Shown one piece after another: positions 53,958 to 63,815 of a stretch of 64,000 nt of DNA. Under the pieces are notes generated by a model. It searched no databases. It worked only from the letters and a program-made list of their open reading frames with translations, and was not told the DNA's origin. A program made the translations under genes and the position numbers. Origin of the DNA: Trebouxia sp. TZW2008 (lineage: Eukaryota; Chlorophyta; Trebouxiophyceae; Trebouxiales; Trebouxiaceae); the NCBI GenBank assembly GCA_002118135.1, contig BDIU01000436.1, positions 1 through 64,000 on the forward strand, given 5' to 3'. Numbering within the stretch: the stretch's first letter is position 1; the number at the start of each line of letters is the position of its first letter.

Positions 53958-56900
53958 TCAATGAGCTTTACAAAATTGATGCTGCAGTGCTTGAGCTGCA
54001 GTCAATCGCTCAGCCGGGATGCGCATTGTCATTTGGCGTATCATGTCAGCCGCCACAGGCTGAGCATCATGCAAGAAGTGCATGATGCTTCCAGACTTGT
54101 TGTGCAATCTGGGTCCCTCCTGCTCCTGAACAAGCACACTTTGGTAAGCTTACCTTAAGGCTAGCCATGGCAAATGTATCACAGCCATGCCCGACATAAG
54201 ACAGTCATGGCAGTCCGATGATCTCTTGATATAAGGACACGTGACATCAGGACACTCTTGATGTAAGGATGCAACTGGGATCCAAGCACTGCACTCTGAC
54301 TACAATGGTACTTCTGAGCAGCGACAATTCGGTGTAAGGACATTTTTCTTGATAACCAGTGCAGTCTTTATATCGAGAGATTTCTGTGCCATGTAGGCAT
54401 GGCCAGTAGAAAGAATAATTGCTGACACTGCTAAGACAATGCCCATTCGCAATGCCGTTTGGCCATAAGGAACTCAACCAGTGGTCTAGCAGAGTCTGCA
54501 TGCTTCTGTAAGCAAAGCCATTGGCCAGAAGGGCATCATATGTCCACACTGGACAAATATACAGCAGCATGCCAATCAAGCCTTGCATGGATCACTTTTA
54601 CGAAAAGAGAACTCACCCATTGGTCTAGCAGAGTTTGCATGCTTCTGTAATCAAAGCCATTCTTTGGCCAGAAGGGCAATTGGCCAGTCAGCAACTGAAT
54701 GAGCATGACCCCCAGCGCCCACACATCGCAGGCAAAGCCGTCATAGCTGACCATTGGCAGCCCAGCTGTCTTATTCATGTAGTTTGAGACCAACTCTGGA
54801 GCCATGTGATGCAGGGTCCCCCCGCCGCGCACTTTCTTTTGACCTGCCGAAGGACATAGTCGCATCAATGATATGCTGCGAATAGGGTCTTGAACACATC
54901 TCCCACATCAAGATCGTCATGCCAGCTCTGGCACCAAGCATAAGTCTTGCAGCACAGGTGATGATGATGATGTATTGGATGACATGCAATGCATGTTCAA
55001 AAGGCACAAACACAGTATAGCAGCATGTGGGAAATCACACCGAGCAAGTCTAGTGTCAAGACAAACCCTTGCATGCTGGCTTAGTGAGATTTGTAACATG
55101 ATAAGGCTCTTGAGGATACAGTTGCCGCCGCTTTGTGCCTGCCTACAGTAATATTCGCTATAAGCATACTCAATATAAGGACTTTCTTGATGTCAGGACA
55201 ATGCATCTGGGAACCAAGCACTGCATTCTGACCACAGTTTTGACTACAGTGATGCTTCTGAGTAAAGGCACATTGACATAACGACATTCTTCTTGGTAAC
55301 CAACACAGTCGTCACATCGAGAGATGACTGTACCTGTCTTCTGTTGCTTTGAGCATGCCATGTCAATGAGCTTCACGACCACCTGACCATGGGAATGAGT
55401 CACCATAGCATTGCTGGTCTTCAGGTCAGCATGACAGAAACCCTTGCTATGCATCTCATGTACAGCCTGTAAAGGACACAAAGCAATAACAATAGTGGTA
55501 TCAACAATAACAATAACGGCAACAACAATAACAATAACAAGAACAATAATAACAGTGATAACAACAACAATGAAACTAGTAACAATAACACATTCCAGCA
55601 CATGTGCTAGGTGTGGCCCAAGTCCTATCATGCCAGGGAGACTTGTTCTGAGCGTCTTTGTAGGGACGTCTCATATTCCACTTTTGAAAGTCAGACAAGA
55701 CAATGTCATTCCAGATCTGGACACAAAAGGTTGGCAGCAACACAGATGTTGAGCCCCAGCAGCAAGCAGAGTCCGCTTGGGTGCCGTCAATTGCCAGAAC
55801 TAGCCCCATGAAGGGGCCAATTTGTGACAAGGCAGAAGAAAGCTGCTGTGATTTGACATCTGGCAATGTCGGCTGCAGTACTCTCTCAACATGAGGACAC
55901 TCAATACATGGACATTGTCAATATGCAATTGGGCACCACACACTGCGTTTTAACTACAGTGGTACTTCTGAGTATGGGAAAATTGATGTAAGGACATTTT
56001 CTTGGTAATCCATGCAGTTGTTATATCAGGGGATCACTGGACAATGAGGTCACATCTCAAGGCTCGCTTATGCAAAGAAGGATGCCGCAGTCTGCCATGC
56101 CAAGCACTAGACTTGCTCCAAGGCATTGGCTGCAGAATGAGATCGATGCACAAGCCTCATGCAATGCTGCAGCAGACAAAAGGTTTTCAGCAGTACAAAG
56201 AGCAGCAGCAACTGGTTGGATGTATGAATGTCACCTCAATCAGCGCTATGGCGCAAGGCTTGAGTAGAGCATCTGTCAGGGTGAGCAGCATTTCAGGGCT
56301 GTTTTTGGGGCTCTTGTGAAAAACAGAGTCTATGACTTCCTCTAGTGTTGAACCCATCAAACGCCTGCAGAGGCAAGTTCGGTAGTGATGACTACTTGTT
56401 GATCTGATCACAACAACAGGTGAAGGCATTCCTTTGGATGAGCAAGTGCTGATATCTTGCAGATGCAGTACTTTATGGGCACCATCAGCGCAGCAAGCTC
56501 TTTCACCAGTAAGCCAAAGCACATGCATGAGTGCTGATGCGGTCAGCTGAAAGGCACATCAGACTACTGAGCATACAACGTGCATCTGAAGTGTCCAGCA
56601 TGTGAACAGACTCAGTTGCTCAAAGGCAGTCGCTTCATGACTACATGTACCTAGCAAGGCCTCTGAGCCCAAGTACTATGCGTATTTATGTCTGTATGTA
56701 TGTAACAATCCAAGTCATCCAAGCAGCATGAAAGCACAGTATGACAGCCAGGAGCGCATGTATGCTGGGCAATTAAGAAGCCGCACTCCATCACCAGATA
56801 GGCCTTTCCTTGAGGCTGCAGCCAATATAGGTCACACGGCTGAGGAATGCATGTACAACCAGCCCTGTGACTGGCATGCATCTAGCAGGATTGTGCAATT

Positions 56901-58588
56901 TCACTAGCAAGCACATGACTGAACAATGATTGACTGACTGGTGAATCTTGAACAACTGCAGAGCCTCACTCCATCACCAGAATGGCCTTTCCCTGGGGCT
57001 GCAGCCAATATAGGTCATATGCCTGAGGAAGCACGTACAGCCAGTCCTGAGAACGCATGCATGCATGGCTGGATGGTCAGATGAATGGGTGAATGAATGG
57101 GTGTATGACAATTGCAGAGCCTCACTCCATCACCAGATAGGCGTTTCCTTGGGGCTGCAGCCAATATAGGTCATACGGCTGAGGAATGCACGCACAGCCA
57201 GCCCTAAAGACAGCATGCATTAGCTCTGACTCGTGCTGCACAATCTTGTGGTCCTGTGCGCTCTTGCATGTCATCTGCTTGATGGCTAATGGATAGGCTT
57301 GAGAGGGATCTGTTGCAATCCTTGCCCTACACAAAATCCAACTGACAGTCAGCATACACCAGCCTTGACTATGCATGCTGGCTCAGTAAATGAACAGAGT
57401 CCAATAATGCATAATGCATGCAAGCAAAAAATGGAGCTATCACATCAGACGGCAGGCGATGTGCACGTTGCAATCCAATAGAGCTTGCACATGTCAAACT
57501 GTGTGCAAGTCAAGCTGCAGCAAGGCAATAAGACTGTGCATGTCACGCACCAGACAAGCTACTAAGGACTTGTGCAGAAGAAGTGCAGATGACAGAGCTA
57601 GAGAGGCATAAACCAGAATCATGTACAGAGATAGAAGAAATCCCCATACTCTGTTGACAATAGCTGTCAGTTCACACTGCCATTGCACTGTATAACAACC
57701 TTACTTGAAGACAATGCCAAAGGTGCCCTGACCAATTGGTGCACAGCGTATGACAAGGAAAGGTGAACAGGCTGCTGTGACCTCGCCATCTCGCAGTTCA
57801 GTAGGTGCACAGCTGCAGTCCTCACTGTCAATGTCAATGGCATGGCTGGCACAAGCCTGTACCACACAGGCACCTTTGCTGGTGACTTCAACAAGCCTTC
57901 ACGTCTTGTGTCAACATAATATGCTGTGGCAGTGACATCAAAGCCCAATTGCTTTGTGTAAAGACAGTGAGTGCACGAATTTGGTGTGCAGGCAATATCA
58001 TGCAGACATCATGCCTTGCAAAGGGACTTGTTTGGTTGAGACTGCATTTCTCTACAGTGCAATGGCAATGCCAACAGCATGCACTAGCATCGGAAAACTG
58101 AGTGCTACCAGTTGGGAGTCTGCATCTTCATCATCAGAATCCAACCATTCTTCATGGAGACTGCACAAAGGGTGCGCTTTGGGGTCTTTGGGCTTGACTT
58201 CAGGCCCTGCTAAGCTGGCACCCTGTGCATGCAGACCATGCTTGACAAGGCAAACGACCCTCCCATGCTGGCTGCATGGCTTGTTTTCACTGCTCTATTC
58301 TGACCTCCAGTGGCAATGTTCCCTTGACCTAACTGGTTCAAATTGACGGCAGGCAATGCTGCTGCAAGCGATTGCGAGGATCGATCAGACGAAACAGAAT
58401 CACAAAATTACCTTTGATTGCAATCTTTGTAGACAGTCGCCAAGCGGCGCTATTGATCGAGCTCGTGACTGCGTGTCCGTGTTGTCTGCGAAGTTGCTGC
58501 TCAGTGCATCGTTTTCATCGCCCTGCCTGTCATGTTGCCGCCTTAGCTTGTTGTGCTTCGACCCGTTTGAGTTTGCATCTTGTCGCAT
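53958..58588 (-). CDS. Serine/threonine protein kinase (8 exons, 448 aa)
   Basis: Exons in order of transcription: 58588-58412, 58267-58109, 57856-57705, 57326-57126, 56364-56235, 55466-55334, 54843-54617 and 54125-53958. All phases agree (449 codons). The first about 140 residues are polar and acidic (WLDSDDEDADSQL). The kinase domain shows the Gly-loop IGQGTFGIVFK, the VAIK-type lysine (PLAIKQM), an alpha-C Glu (QHESEL), hinge YLVMERL, catalytic loop HADLKTSNAMV, metal site LIDMA in place of DFG, the APE-type MAPEL, DVWALGVMLIQLLTG, and a final RLTAAQAL helix. The catalytic Asp, Lys and Asn are kept; HRD is HAD and DFG is DMA, so it is divergent but may be active. The family is not assigned. 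Introns hold three copies of an interspersed repeat and relics of exons 4 and 7. Confidence 0.85.
54063..54087. repeat. Short perfect hairpin inside kinase exon 8
   Basis: GCATCATGCA and TGCATGATGC are reverse complements separated by AGAAG. The element is within coding sequence. Confidence 0.8.
54223..54382 (+). repeat. Interspersed repeat, copy a (about 160 bp)
   Basis: Shares a long colinear similarity with copies b and c. Landmarks in order are ATATAAGGACAC, CCAAGCACTGCACTCTGACT, GGTACTTCTGAG, GTAAGGACATTTTTCTTG, CAGTGCAGTC and TTATATCGAGAGA. It is intronic in the kinase gene and antisense to it. No terminal inverted repeat or obvious target duplication was found by eye. Confidence 0.8.
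54470..54565 (-). repeat. Half-exon relic of kinase exon 7 (3-prime half)
   Basis: About 54545-54475 on the minus strand encodes NGFAYRSMQTLLDHW, a copy of NGFDYRSMQTLLDQW at the end of working exon 7 (54843-54617). It lies about 130 bp downstream, with the donor changed from GGGTGAGT to GGTTGAGT. The exon start is absent. Confidence 0.85.
55168..55326 (+). repeat. Interspersed repeat, copy b
   Basis: Same landmarks as copy a: ATATAAGGACTTTC, CCAAGCACTGCATTCTGACC, GATGCTTCTGAG, AACGACATTCTTCTTGGTAA, CACAGTCGTCACATCGAGAG. It contains an extra short internal duplication (GACCACAGTTTTGACTACAG). Confidence 0.8.
55484..55590. repeat. Degenerate (AACAAT)n microsatellite
   Basis: AACAATAACAATAACGGCAA and similar ACAATA units run for about 100 bp inside a kinase intron. 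They explain the repetitive short frames seen here on both strands. Confidence 0.9.
55886..56038 (+). repeat. Interspersed repeat, copy c
   Basis: Landmarks: ATGAGGACACTCAATACATG, CACACACTGCGTTTTAACTA, GGTACTTCTGAG, GATGTAAGGACATTTTCTTG, CATGCAGTTGTTATATCAGG. Same orientation as copies a and b. Confidence 0.8.
56780..57050 (-). repeat. Two half-exon relics of kinase exon 4 (3-prime half plus donor)
   Basis: The working exon 4 (57326-57126) ends with codons for IPQPYDLYWLQPQGNAYLVM and donor GTGAGG. Copies at about 57045-56964 and 56875-56783 repeat this half and the donor, spaced about 160 and 180 bp. Neither contains the VAIK or alpha-C half. Confidence 0.92.
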
Positions 58589-59088
58589 ATAGCAAAAGGG
58601 CCTTCAGCTACTCAGGCGTTGACTGCTGTGCCAGCCCACGCCAAGAACTGCCAGCGCCTGTGGACATGCGAAACGACGTTCCTGTGCGCTTACACTACAT
58701 CGGCTTTGTAATCAGGATTGATCGCGCCGCTTGCTGTGTACTATATTGAGCTGAATGGTGTCCAAGACCTTGTCAAGAAGAGAATTCAAAACAGCAACTT
58801 GGAAGAAGAACGCCAGTTTGCTTAACCGAGCCTTGCAACTTTACGTCAAGCGCAGCTGAAGCCGCAGTCGGGGCGTCAAAACTTCACCAGGCATGACAAG
58901 GAAGATTGCGAGGCCTTTCAAGTGAGTCACTGATAAGCTGAATCATATCTGTTGGGGCTGTCTGCAAGTCGTAGCTTTGCTTGCAGCCGTGCATGCAGAC
59001 TGCCAACTGCTGCTTGAACAGCCTGGTAATCGCATAACAAGACAATCCAAGCTTCGTCAAAGCTTGACAAAGTCTTTTGTATATGCAG
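58589..59088. promoter_or_regulatory. Divergent region between kinase and F-box/LRR gene
   Basis: CG dinucleotides are common from about 58400 to 58870 (CGTTTTCATCGCC, GATCGCGCCGC, AAGCCGCAGTCGGGGCG). No separate gene is supported. The LRR gene start follows an acceptor-like GTATATGCAG, so an untranslated first exon may lie here. Confidence 0.4.
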
Positions 59089-60735
59089 ATGTCGCTCACG
59101 GAGCCTATCAGTCTCGACGCAGACAGCTTGGAGCGAGTGTTGGAGCTGGTTGCAGAGAGCAGCTTGCAAAGGGCAGTGCATACTGCCCGTCTGGTGGATC
59201 GCTCATGGCATTACGCAGTGAACTCGCGAGCACACCGCCTGCGCGAGGCGTCCAACTCTGGCTCAGCAGCAGACCTTGCAGCTTTGCTCAGAAAGGCAAA
59301 GCACATCACAAGCTTGGATGCAGCCTACTCAGCCTTCCCTGCAGCAGCATGTGTTGCCTTGGCTCAACTGCAGCTGACAGAGCTACACCTGTCAGACTGC
59401 TCAGAGCTGCATGCCAGAGATCTGGAATGCCTGTCTCACCTGACAGCGCTGCAAACTCTAAGCCTCGCTAAGACCAAAGGAACAGCTTCAACTGTGCTGA
59501 AGAGCTGTGCAAAGCTCACAAGCCTGCACACACTGGCACTCAAGGACTTCTCAGCGTTCCAAGAGAAGCTGCTGACCAACCTGACACCACTCACTGAGCT
59601 GAACAGGCTGACACTGGTTGCTGAGGATATTGGAAAAGCCACTCTGGGGTCACTGTGCATGCACCTGCTACCCGCCTGTGCGGCACATCTGACATACCTA
59701 GAGCTGGGCAAAGTGGAGTCTACATATCCTTTGGCAGCGCTACGTGAACTGTCAAGTCTGAAACAACTGAGCCTCACCAATTGCAAGCCATTCCTGAAGC
59801 CAGATGCGACAGGGCATGACTTGCTGGTTGAAATCGCCCACCTGACTCAATTGTCTGGGCTGTCACTGCGGCAATTTCCTGCACGGCCTACTCGCTCATC
59901 TGACATGCTGCAAGACATGCGCCAGCTGAAAGGGCTGAAAAGCCTGCATGTACAACAGGGCAGTGCCCGAGCTTTTGTTGAAGGCTTGTCAGCCCTTACA
60001 GGCCTAGTCGACTTGGTTTTGCTCGACCCTTTGAATGAAATCCAGAGCAGACATGTGCTGAATGAGGTGCTGTTGGGCCTTTTTCATTTGTCACGGCTGG
60101 AACTGTCAGTCTCTGGGGATGTCTTGATTGAAGGGTTCAGACTGTTTAGGCATCTGCCATTTCTGCAGAAGCTTAAGTTTGTGGGTCTACATAGCTTTGA
60201 TACCAAAGGAGTCAGCAATCTGTTTTGGGGTCTCACAAAGTTGACAGGACCCATGACTAGTCTAAGTTTGCGTGATGCTAGATACACATATGCAATTGCT
60301 GGGCGCTATAGGACGGCAGCTGGTGGAATGGTCAATGATTTAGATCTTGGTGAGTTTCCCATTCACTGTCTTCAGGTTTTTGCAAATGTGTTTCCGACAG
60401 CCACATCTTTGAGGTTGATTGTAGCCAAGTTCCAGCAGCTACCACTGCAGTCCTGGTCACACTTGACGCATTTGATACTGGACTGGCAGCCTCAGCTTGG
60501 TGATGTTGCTTCAGTTTGTACTTTGGCAATGTGTGAGTCTCTTTCAAGCATGCATGCTTTGCGCAAGCTGACGATCGAGTGCCCGTCTGTGCCACTTTCA
60601 GGCTCTAGATCTTCAGCTGGTGCAGACCCTTTTGCAGTCCTTGCAAACAAGCACAATGACATGCTGCGTGTGCTGCCTGGTGTTGATGTTGATTTGTTTC
60701 AGCAAGGTATTGATGTCCGGATACAAGCTTCTTGA
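59089..60735 (+). CDS. F-box-like leucine-rich-repeat protein (548 aa, one long exon)
   Basis: ATG at 59089 (an in-frame ATG two codons earlier is possible) to the stop at 60733-60735. Residues about 10-55 (SLERVLELVAESSLQRAVHT, RLVDRSWHYAV) have the F-box pattern of a Leu/Val-rich helix followed by RxVxRxW. LRR units follow from about residue 75 to 490: LTELHLSDCSEL, LTALQTLSLAKTKG, LTSLHTLALKD, LNRLTLVAEDI, LTYLELGK, LKQLSLTNCKPF and LSGLSLRQFP among them. F-box/LRR proteins act as substrate receptors of SCF ubiquitin ligases. The exon is unusually long for this window and preceded by an acceptor-like site. Confidence 0.72.
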   Translation: MSLTEPISLDADSLERVLELVAESSLQRAVHTARLVDRSWHYAVNSRAHRLREASNSGSAADLAALLRKAKHITSLDAAYSAFPAAACVALAQLQLTELHLSDCSELHARDLECLSHLTALQTLSLAKTKGTASTVLKSCAKLTSLHTLALKDFSAFQEKLLTNLTPLTELNRLTLVAEDIGKATLGSLCMHLLPACAAHLTYLELGKVESTYPLAALRELSSLKQLSLTNCKPFLKPDATGHDLLVEIAHLTQLSGLSLRQFPARPTRSSDMLQDMRQLKGLKSLHVQQGSARAFVEGLSALTGLVDLVLLDPLNEIQSRHVLNEVLLGLFHLSRLELSVSGDVLIEGFRLFRHLPFLQKLKFVGLHSFDTKGVSNLFWGLTKLTGPMTSLSLRDARYTYAIAGRYRTAAGGMVNDLDLGEFPIHCLQVFANVFPTATSLRLIVAKFQQLPLQSWSHLTHLILDWQPQLGDVASVCTLAMCESLSSMHALRKLTIECPSVPLSGSRSSAGADPFAVLANKHNDMLRVLPGVDVDLFQQGIDVRIQAS

Positions 60736-60979
60736 TGTAAATTGTTTCAGTGATTGAGTTCGCCACAGTTTTCACATTGCTGCCATCATGCTGAGCTTAC
60801 ACATCCAGAGCACATGCCATGCTGTCACAATATTGCTCACGTGTACGCACGTGAACTTCAGCTCAGTCATAACACTGGAGGTCAGAGCTTGTCTGACCCC
60901 CTTGATAGTCTGTACATGCGCCACGCCTGAGCTTTTGTGCCTGCAACCGCTTCGAAAGAGCTGGAACCAAGTGCTCGAG

Positions 60980-63558
60980 ATGCATCAGGATGATGGTACA
61001 CAACTGCTGGACTTACCACCCAGTCTGCTCCAGCAAGTTCTTGGTCACTGCGCACCAATTCAGTTGGCCCGGTGCGCAGTCACATGCAAGTCGCTGCATC
61101 GAGCAACGACAGACTCTTTGGCATGGAGGACGCACTGCCTGGATCGCTGGGCGCGGTGGGAATCTGGAAGTTGGAGTCAGCTGCAAGAGAAAGGAGAAGG
61201 GTGGAAAACGATCTACGCTGCCAGGCATCAAGTATGCAGACTGATGGCATCTGGAAGTGCACGTGTTGTGTTGGGCATTTGCATTTCCCGTCGAGAATAT
61301 TGATCACGCAAAAGCTCTTCAGCTGAATCAACTTTTACCTGTAGGTTGATCTTCATGCAAATGAGCTAGTTGCTCAGCTTGTTTGGCCCTTGGAGCGCTA
61401 CAGCCGCATTGCAGAGCTGCAGCAGCTTGGGTATGACGTTCTGGTATGTTCAAGATGGCAGTCACATTGCATCATGCAGGCTGCATGCACCTTTCATTTG
61501 GCACAAGCTATAAGTGACTGTCGATAATAAAAGTCCATATACTGTCTGGCAGACCAGCAGCAGTCAGGTCCTCAGTAGAACAATCATGTCGCCTGCTGCA
61601 GTGCTTAGACTGCAGGTTGTCTGACTGAGTGACAATGTCGTGTGCTGCTTTGTGAAGGCAGATTTGACTCACTCAAACGCTGTGGATTTGCAGGATCAGC
61701 TGCGCAGGCTAGCAATTAAAGAAGGGCCTCTGGCTGTTGGCACACGTTACTGGGCCAGACAAGCGCTGACAAGCGTGCTGAGCCATCTTCAAGCTTTTCA
61801 CATGAAGCAGATATTGGCAGACCCTGAAGCAGCATATACCCAGCCAGAGGTTGGAGCGCTGATGGTGGTAAGATACCTGACAACTGACGTTTACATGCTA
61901 TGCAGACCAAAGTCCAGCAATGCTTATCAATGCTGACTGGCTGTGCAAGCAGCGTCTGCCTTTGACAACTTTTGGGAATGTGTTTGAGCGCGACAGAGCT
62001 GACGGGTGAGCTCTGTCGCACTCAAACACAGTTGTGCAAGCATTGTGTCGTGTCCGCGGCACAATGCTTGCACAACTGTGTCAACATTGAGCACCCAGGC
62101 ATGTCAGCAGCTGCTGCCACATCAATTGCTACGTTTGTATTCAAGCACACGGCATATGTGCAGGTTAAGACCAGTTTCAGTCATATAACAACAGATGCAC
62201 AAAATAGTCTGTGGCAGATCTGTGATTGCATTTGCAGCCTACTCAACAAGTGCAGATCTTGCCTTGCACTGAATGTGGGTGCCTTGCAGGCACAAGCACA
62301 CTACCCAGTTGTGGATGTTTTAGTGTTGTCCACCGACCTAGACAAGCTGGCAGAGGAGTGCCGCTGGTTTGTGAAAACAATTTGCATGCTGCAACTCAGA
62401 CATGACTGACTTTGCAGGCACAGGCTCACTATCCAGTTGTGGATGTCTTTGCACTGTCCACCTACTTGGACAAGCTTGCATTGGAGTGCAAGCACCGCAT
62501 GGCTGAAGCAAACGCCCGCAGCGACCTCGATGGCCTGTCCATCCTAAACCAGCTCATGTTCAACCCTCCTGCAAACGGCAGGTAAGCCGCATTCATGGGT
62601 TTTCCCAGCCCTTAAAAGGGTTTTGTGCAAGCCTTTATGGCTGAAGCCAATGCGTGCATGCCCTAACAGGGTTTCTTTTTAGCGTTGCATGGCCGAAGCC
62701 AGTGCACGCAGTGACCTTGATGACCTGTCCATCCTGAATCAGCTCATGTGCAGCCCTCCTGCAAACGGCAGGTAAACCACGTCCATGGGTCCTGCCTGCC
62801 CCAGCAGAATTTTGTGAATCAATTGATGTTTACTTCTCCTGCAGAGGTAGGGAAATCATGTTTGCAAGTCAGTCTTGCCCTACAGGAACTTCGAACTCTG
62901 CGTGCATGCTACACAGCAATGGACACATCAATTACGACGTGCATTAGCTCCGGCATAATGCAGTGCATCTCCTGCTTTGGCAGCGTGATTAATGTATCCC
63001 TCCCTATTTCTGATAAAGTGCTGATGTGGGTTGTTTTGGTACTGCTAGAAACATTAGCTACTGCTAGATGTGTTGCCAACAATGCAGTCTGTCATCTCAA
63101 TCGTGGGCAGACACATGGTAGTGTGGCTGTCGATTGAATTGTTTGAGGCCAGTCTACTGCTTCTGTCATGCAACTTCACTAGCAAGCATGTACACAATGA
63201 TGATCATGGTTCTTTGATGTGCAGGGCAGTAGTAAGCAGCAGCCCTGATGACAGCCCCAGGCAGGCGGATCTGCCCTACCCCATGTCAGGCTGGGACTGG
63301 GACCAGCAGGTTTCCGCAGCAGACTGGATGTTGCTTTTCAGGCAGTGAGACCTGTCTAGCCAAAAAGTCAATCTAGACAGTAATCATGACAATGATGATT
63401 TTTATGTGGGGTGCAGGGCAGTAGCAAGCACGAGCCCTGATGACAGCCCAAGGCAGGCGGATCTGCCCTACCCCATGTCAGGCTGGGACTGGGACCAGCA
63501 GGCTTCTGCAGCAGACTGGATGATTATTCCCACTGGCCAAGCTGGCTTAGGCCTACAG
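60980..63558 (+). CDS. F-box / SirB1-like (FBXO21-type) protein, 3-prime end beyond window
   Basis: Exons 60980-61231, 61345-61443, 61694-61867, 62418-62581 and 63417-63558, all phase-consistent; the gene continues past 64000 or into unrecognised exons. The start MHQDDGTQLLDLPPSLLQQV leads into an F-box (DLPPSLLQQVLGHC, CAVTCKSLHR, W). Then comes WKTIYAARHQVDLHANELVA and RIAELQQLGYDVLDQLRRLA. After it, GALMVAQAHYPVVDVFALST and LDGLSILNQLMF resemble the N-terminal half of the SirB1/transglutaminase-like domain found in FBXO21 proteins, which are SCF substrate receptors. The catalytic-like half would lie downstream. The link to FBXO21 rests on domain order and weak motif similarity. Introns contain relics of exons 4 and 5 and a pair of long hairpins. 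Confidence 0.65.
61979..62083. repeat. Two adjacent long foldback hairpins with 22-bp arms
   Basis: The first has arms TGTGTTTGAGCGCGACAGAG-CT and its complement (one mismatch) around the 8-nt loop GACGGGTG. The second has arms ACACAGTTGTGCAAGCATTG-TG and an exact complement around the 12-nt loop TCGTGTCCGCGG. The right arm of hairpin 1 and left arm of hairpin 2 abut at about 62026-62030. They lie in the intron between exons 3 and 4 of the F-box/SirB1-like gene. Confidence 0.92.
62285..62380 (+). repeat. Half-exon relic of F-box gene exon 4 (acceptor plus 5-prime half)
   Basis: GCAGGCACAAGCACACTACC with the bases after it encodes AQAHYPVVDVLVLSTDLDKL, a copy of AQAHYPVVDVFALSTYLDKL at the start of working exon 4 (62418). 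Similarity ends after ECRW. It is 128 bp upstream and has no donor-side half. Confidence 0.92.
62590..62850 (+). repeat. Half-exon relics of F-box gene exon 4 (3-prime half plus donor)
   Basis: About 62683-62774 encodes RCMAEASARSDLDDLSILNQ and ends with GGCAG|GTAAAC, copying the end of working exon 4. Worn partial copies lie at about 62638-62665 (TATGGCTGAAGCCAATGCG) and 62815-62850 (AATCAATTGATGTTTACTTC). All are downstream of the working exon and lack its start. Confidence 0.88.
63225..63345 (+). repeat. Half-exon relic of F-box gene exon 5 (acceptor plus 5-prime half)
   Basis: It encodes AVVSSSPDDSPRQADLPYPM and GWDWDQQVSAADWM, nearly identical to working exon 5 (63417-63558), then diverges and reaches a stop without a matching donor. 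It is 192 bp upstream. High identity makes it the youngest relic seen; use as an alternative exon cannot be excluded. Confidence 0.88.
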
Positions 63559-63689
63559 GTCAGGCTCTGCTACAGTTTTTTCCTTGCTTTGTGTCTATTT
63601 TGGGCGCACAAGACAAATTTGCACACTGTTCTCGATCTTGAGATTCCAAGCCTGGCTTCTGTTTGTCAGGGCACTCAGTGTAAGGGCAC

Positions 63690-63815
63690 TCATTTTCAGG
63701 ATGTTGTGACTGGTGATAACTGCATGCGGATTGCAGTGGCATGCCTGACTAAGGATAATTCCCAGTAAGGACAACCTTCTTGAGAACCAAAGCAGTTGTT
63801 ATAAAGACAGGTCAT
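63690..63815 (+). repeat. Interspersed repeat, diverged partial copy d
   Basis: AAGGATAATTCCCAGTAAGG, then ACAACCTTCTTGAGAACCAA and GCAGTTGTTATAAAGACAGG match the right half of copies a-c. A similar diverged piece lies at about 23125-23240 (GATATAAGGACATTCTCAAT, TGATTGCAGTGG, GGACAATCTTCTTGGTGAC) in a transporter intron. Confidence 0.6.

Noticed and set aside
55421..55752. Leu/Val-rich and Thr/Ile-rich peptides that look like membrane segments
   Set aside because: They are translations of an AACAAT microsatellite in a kinase intron.
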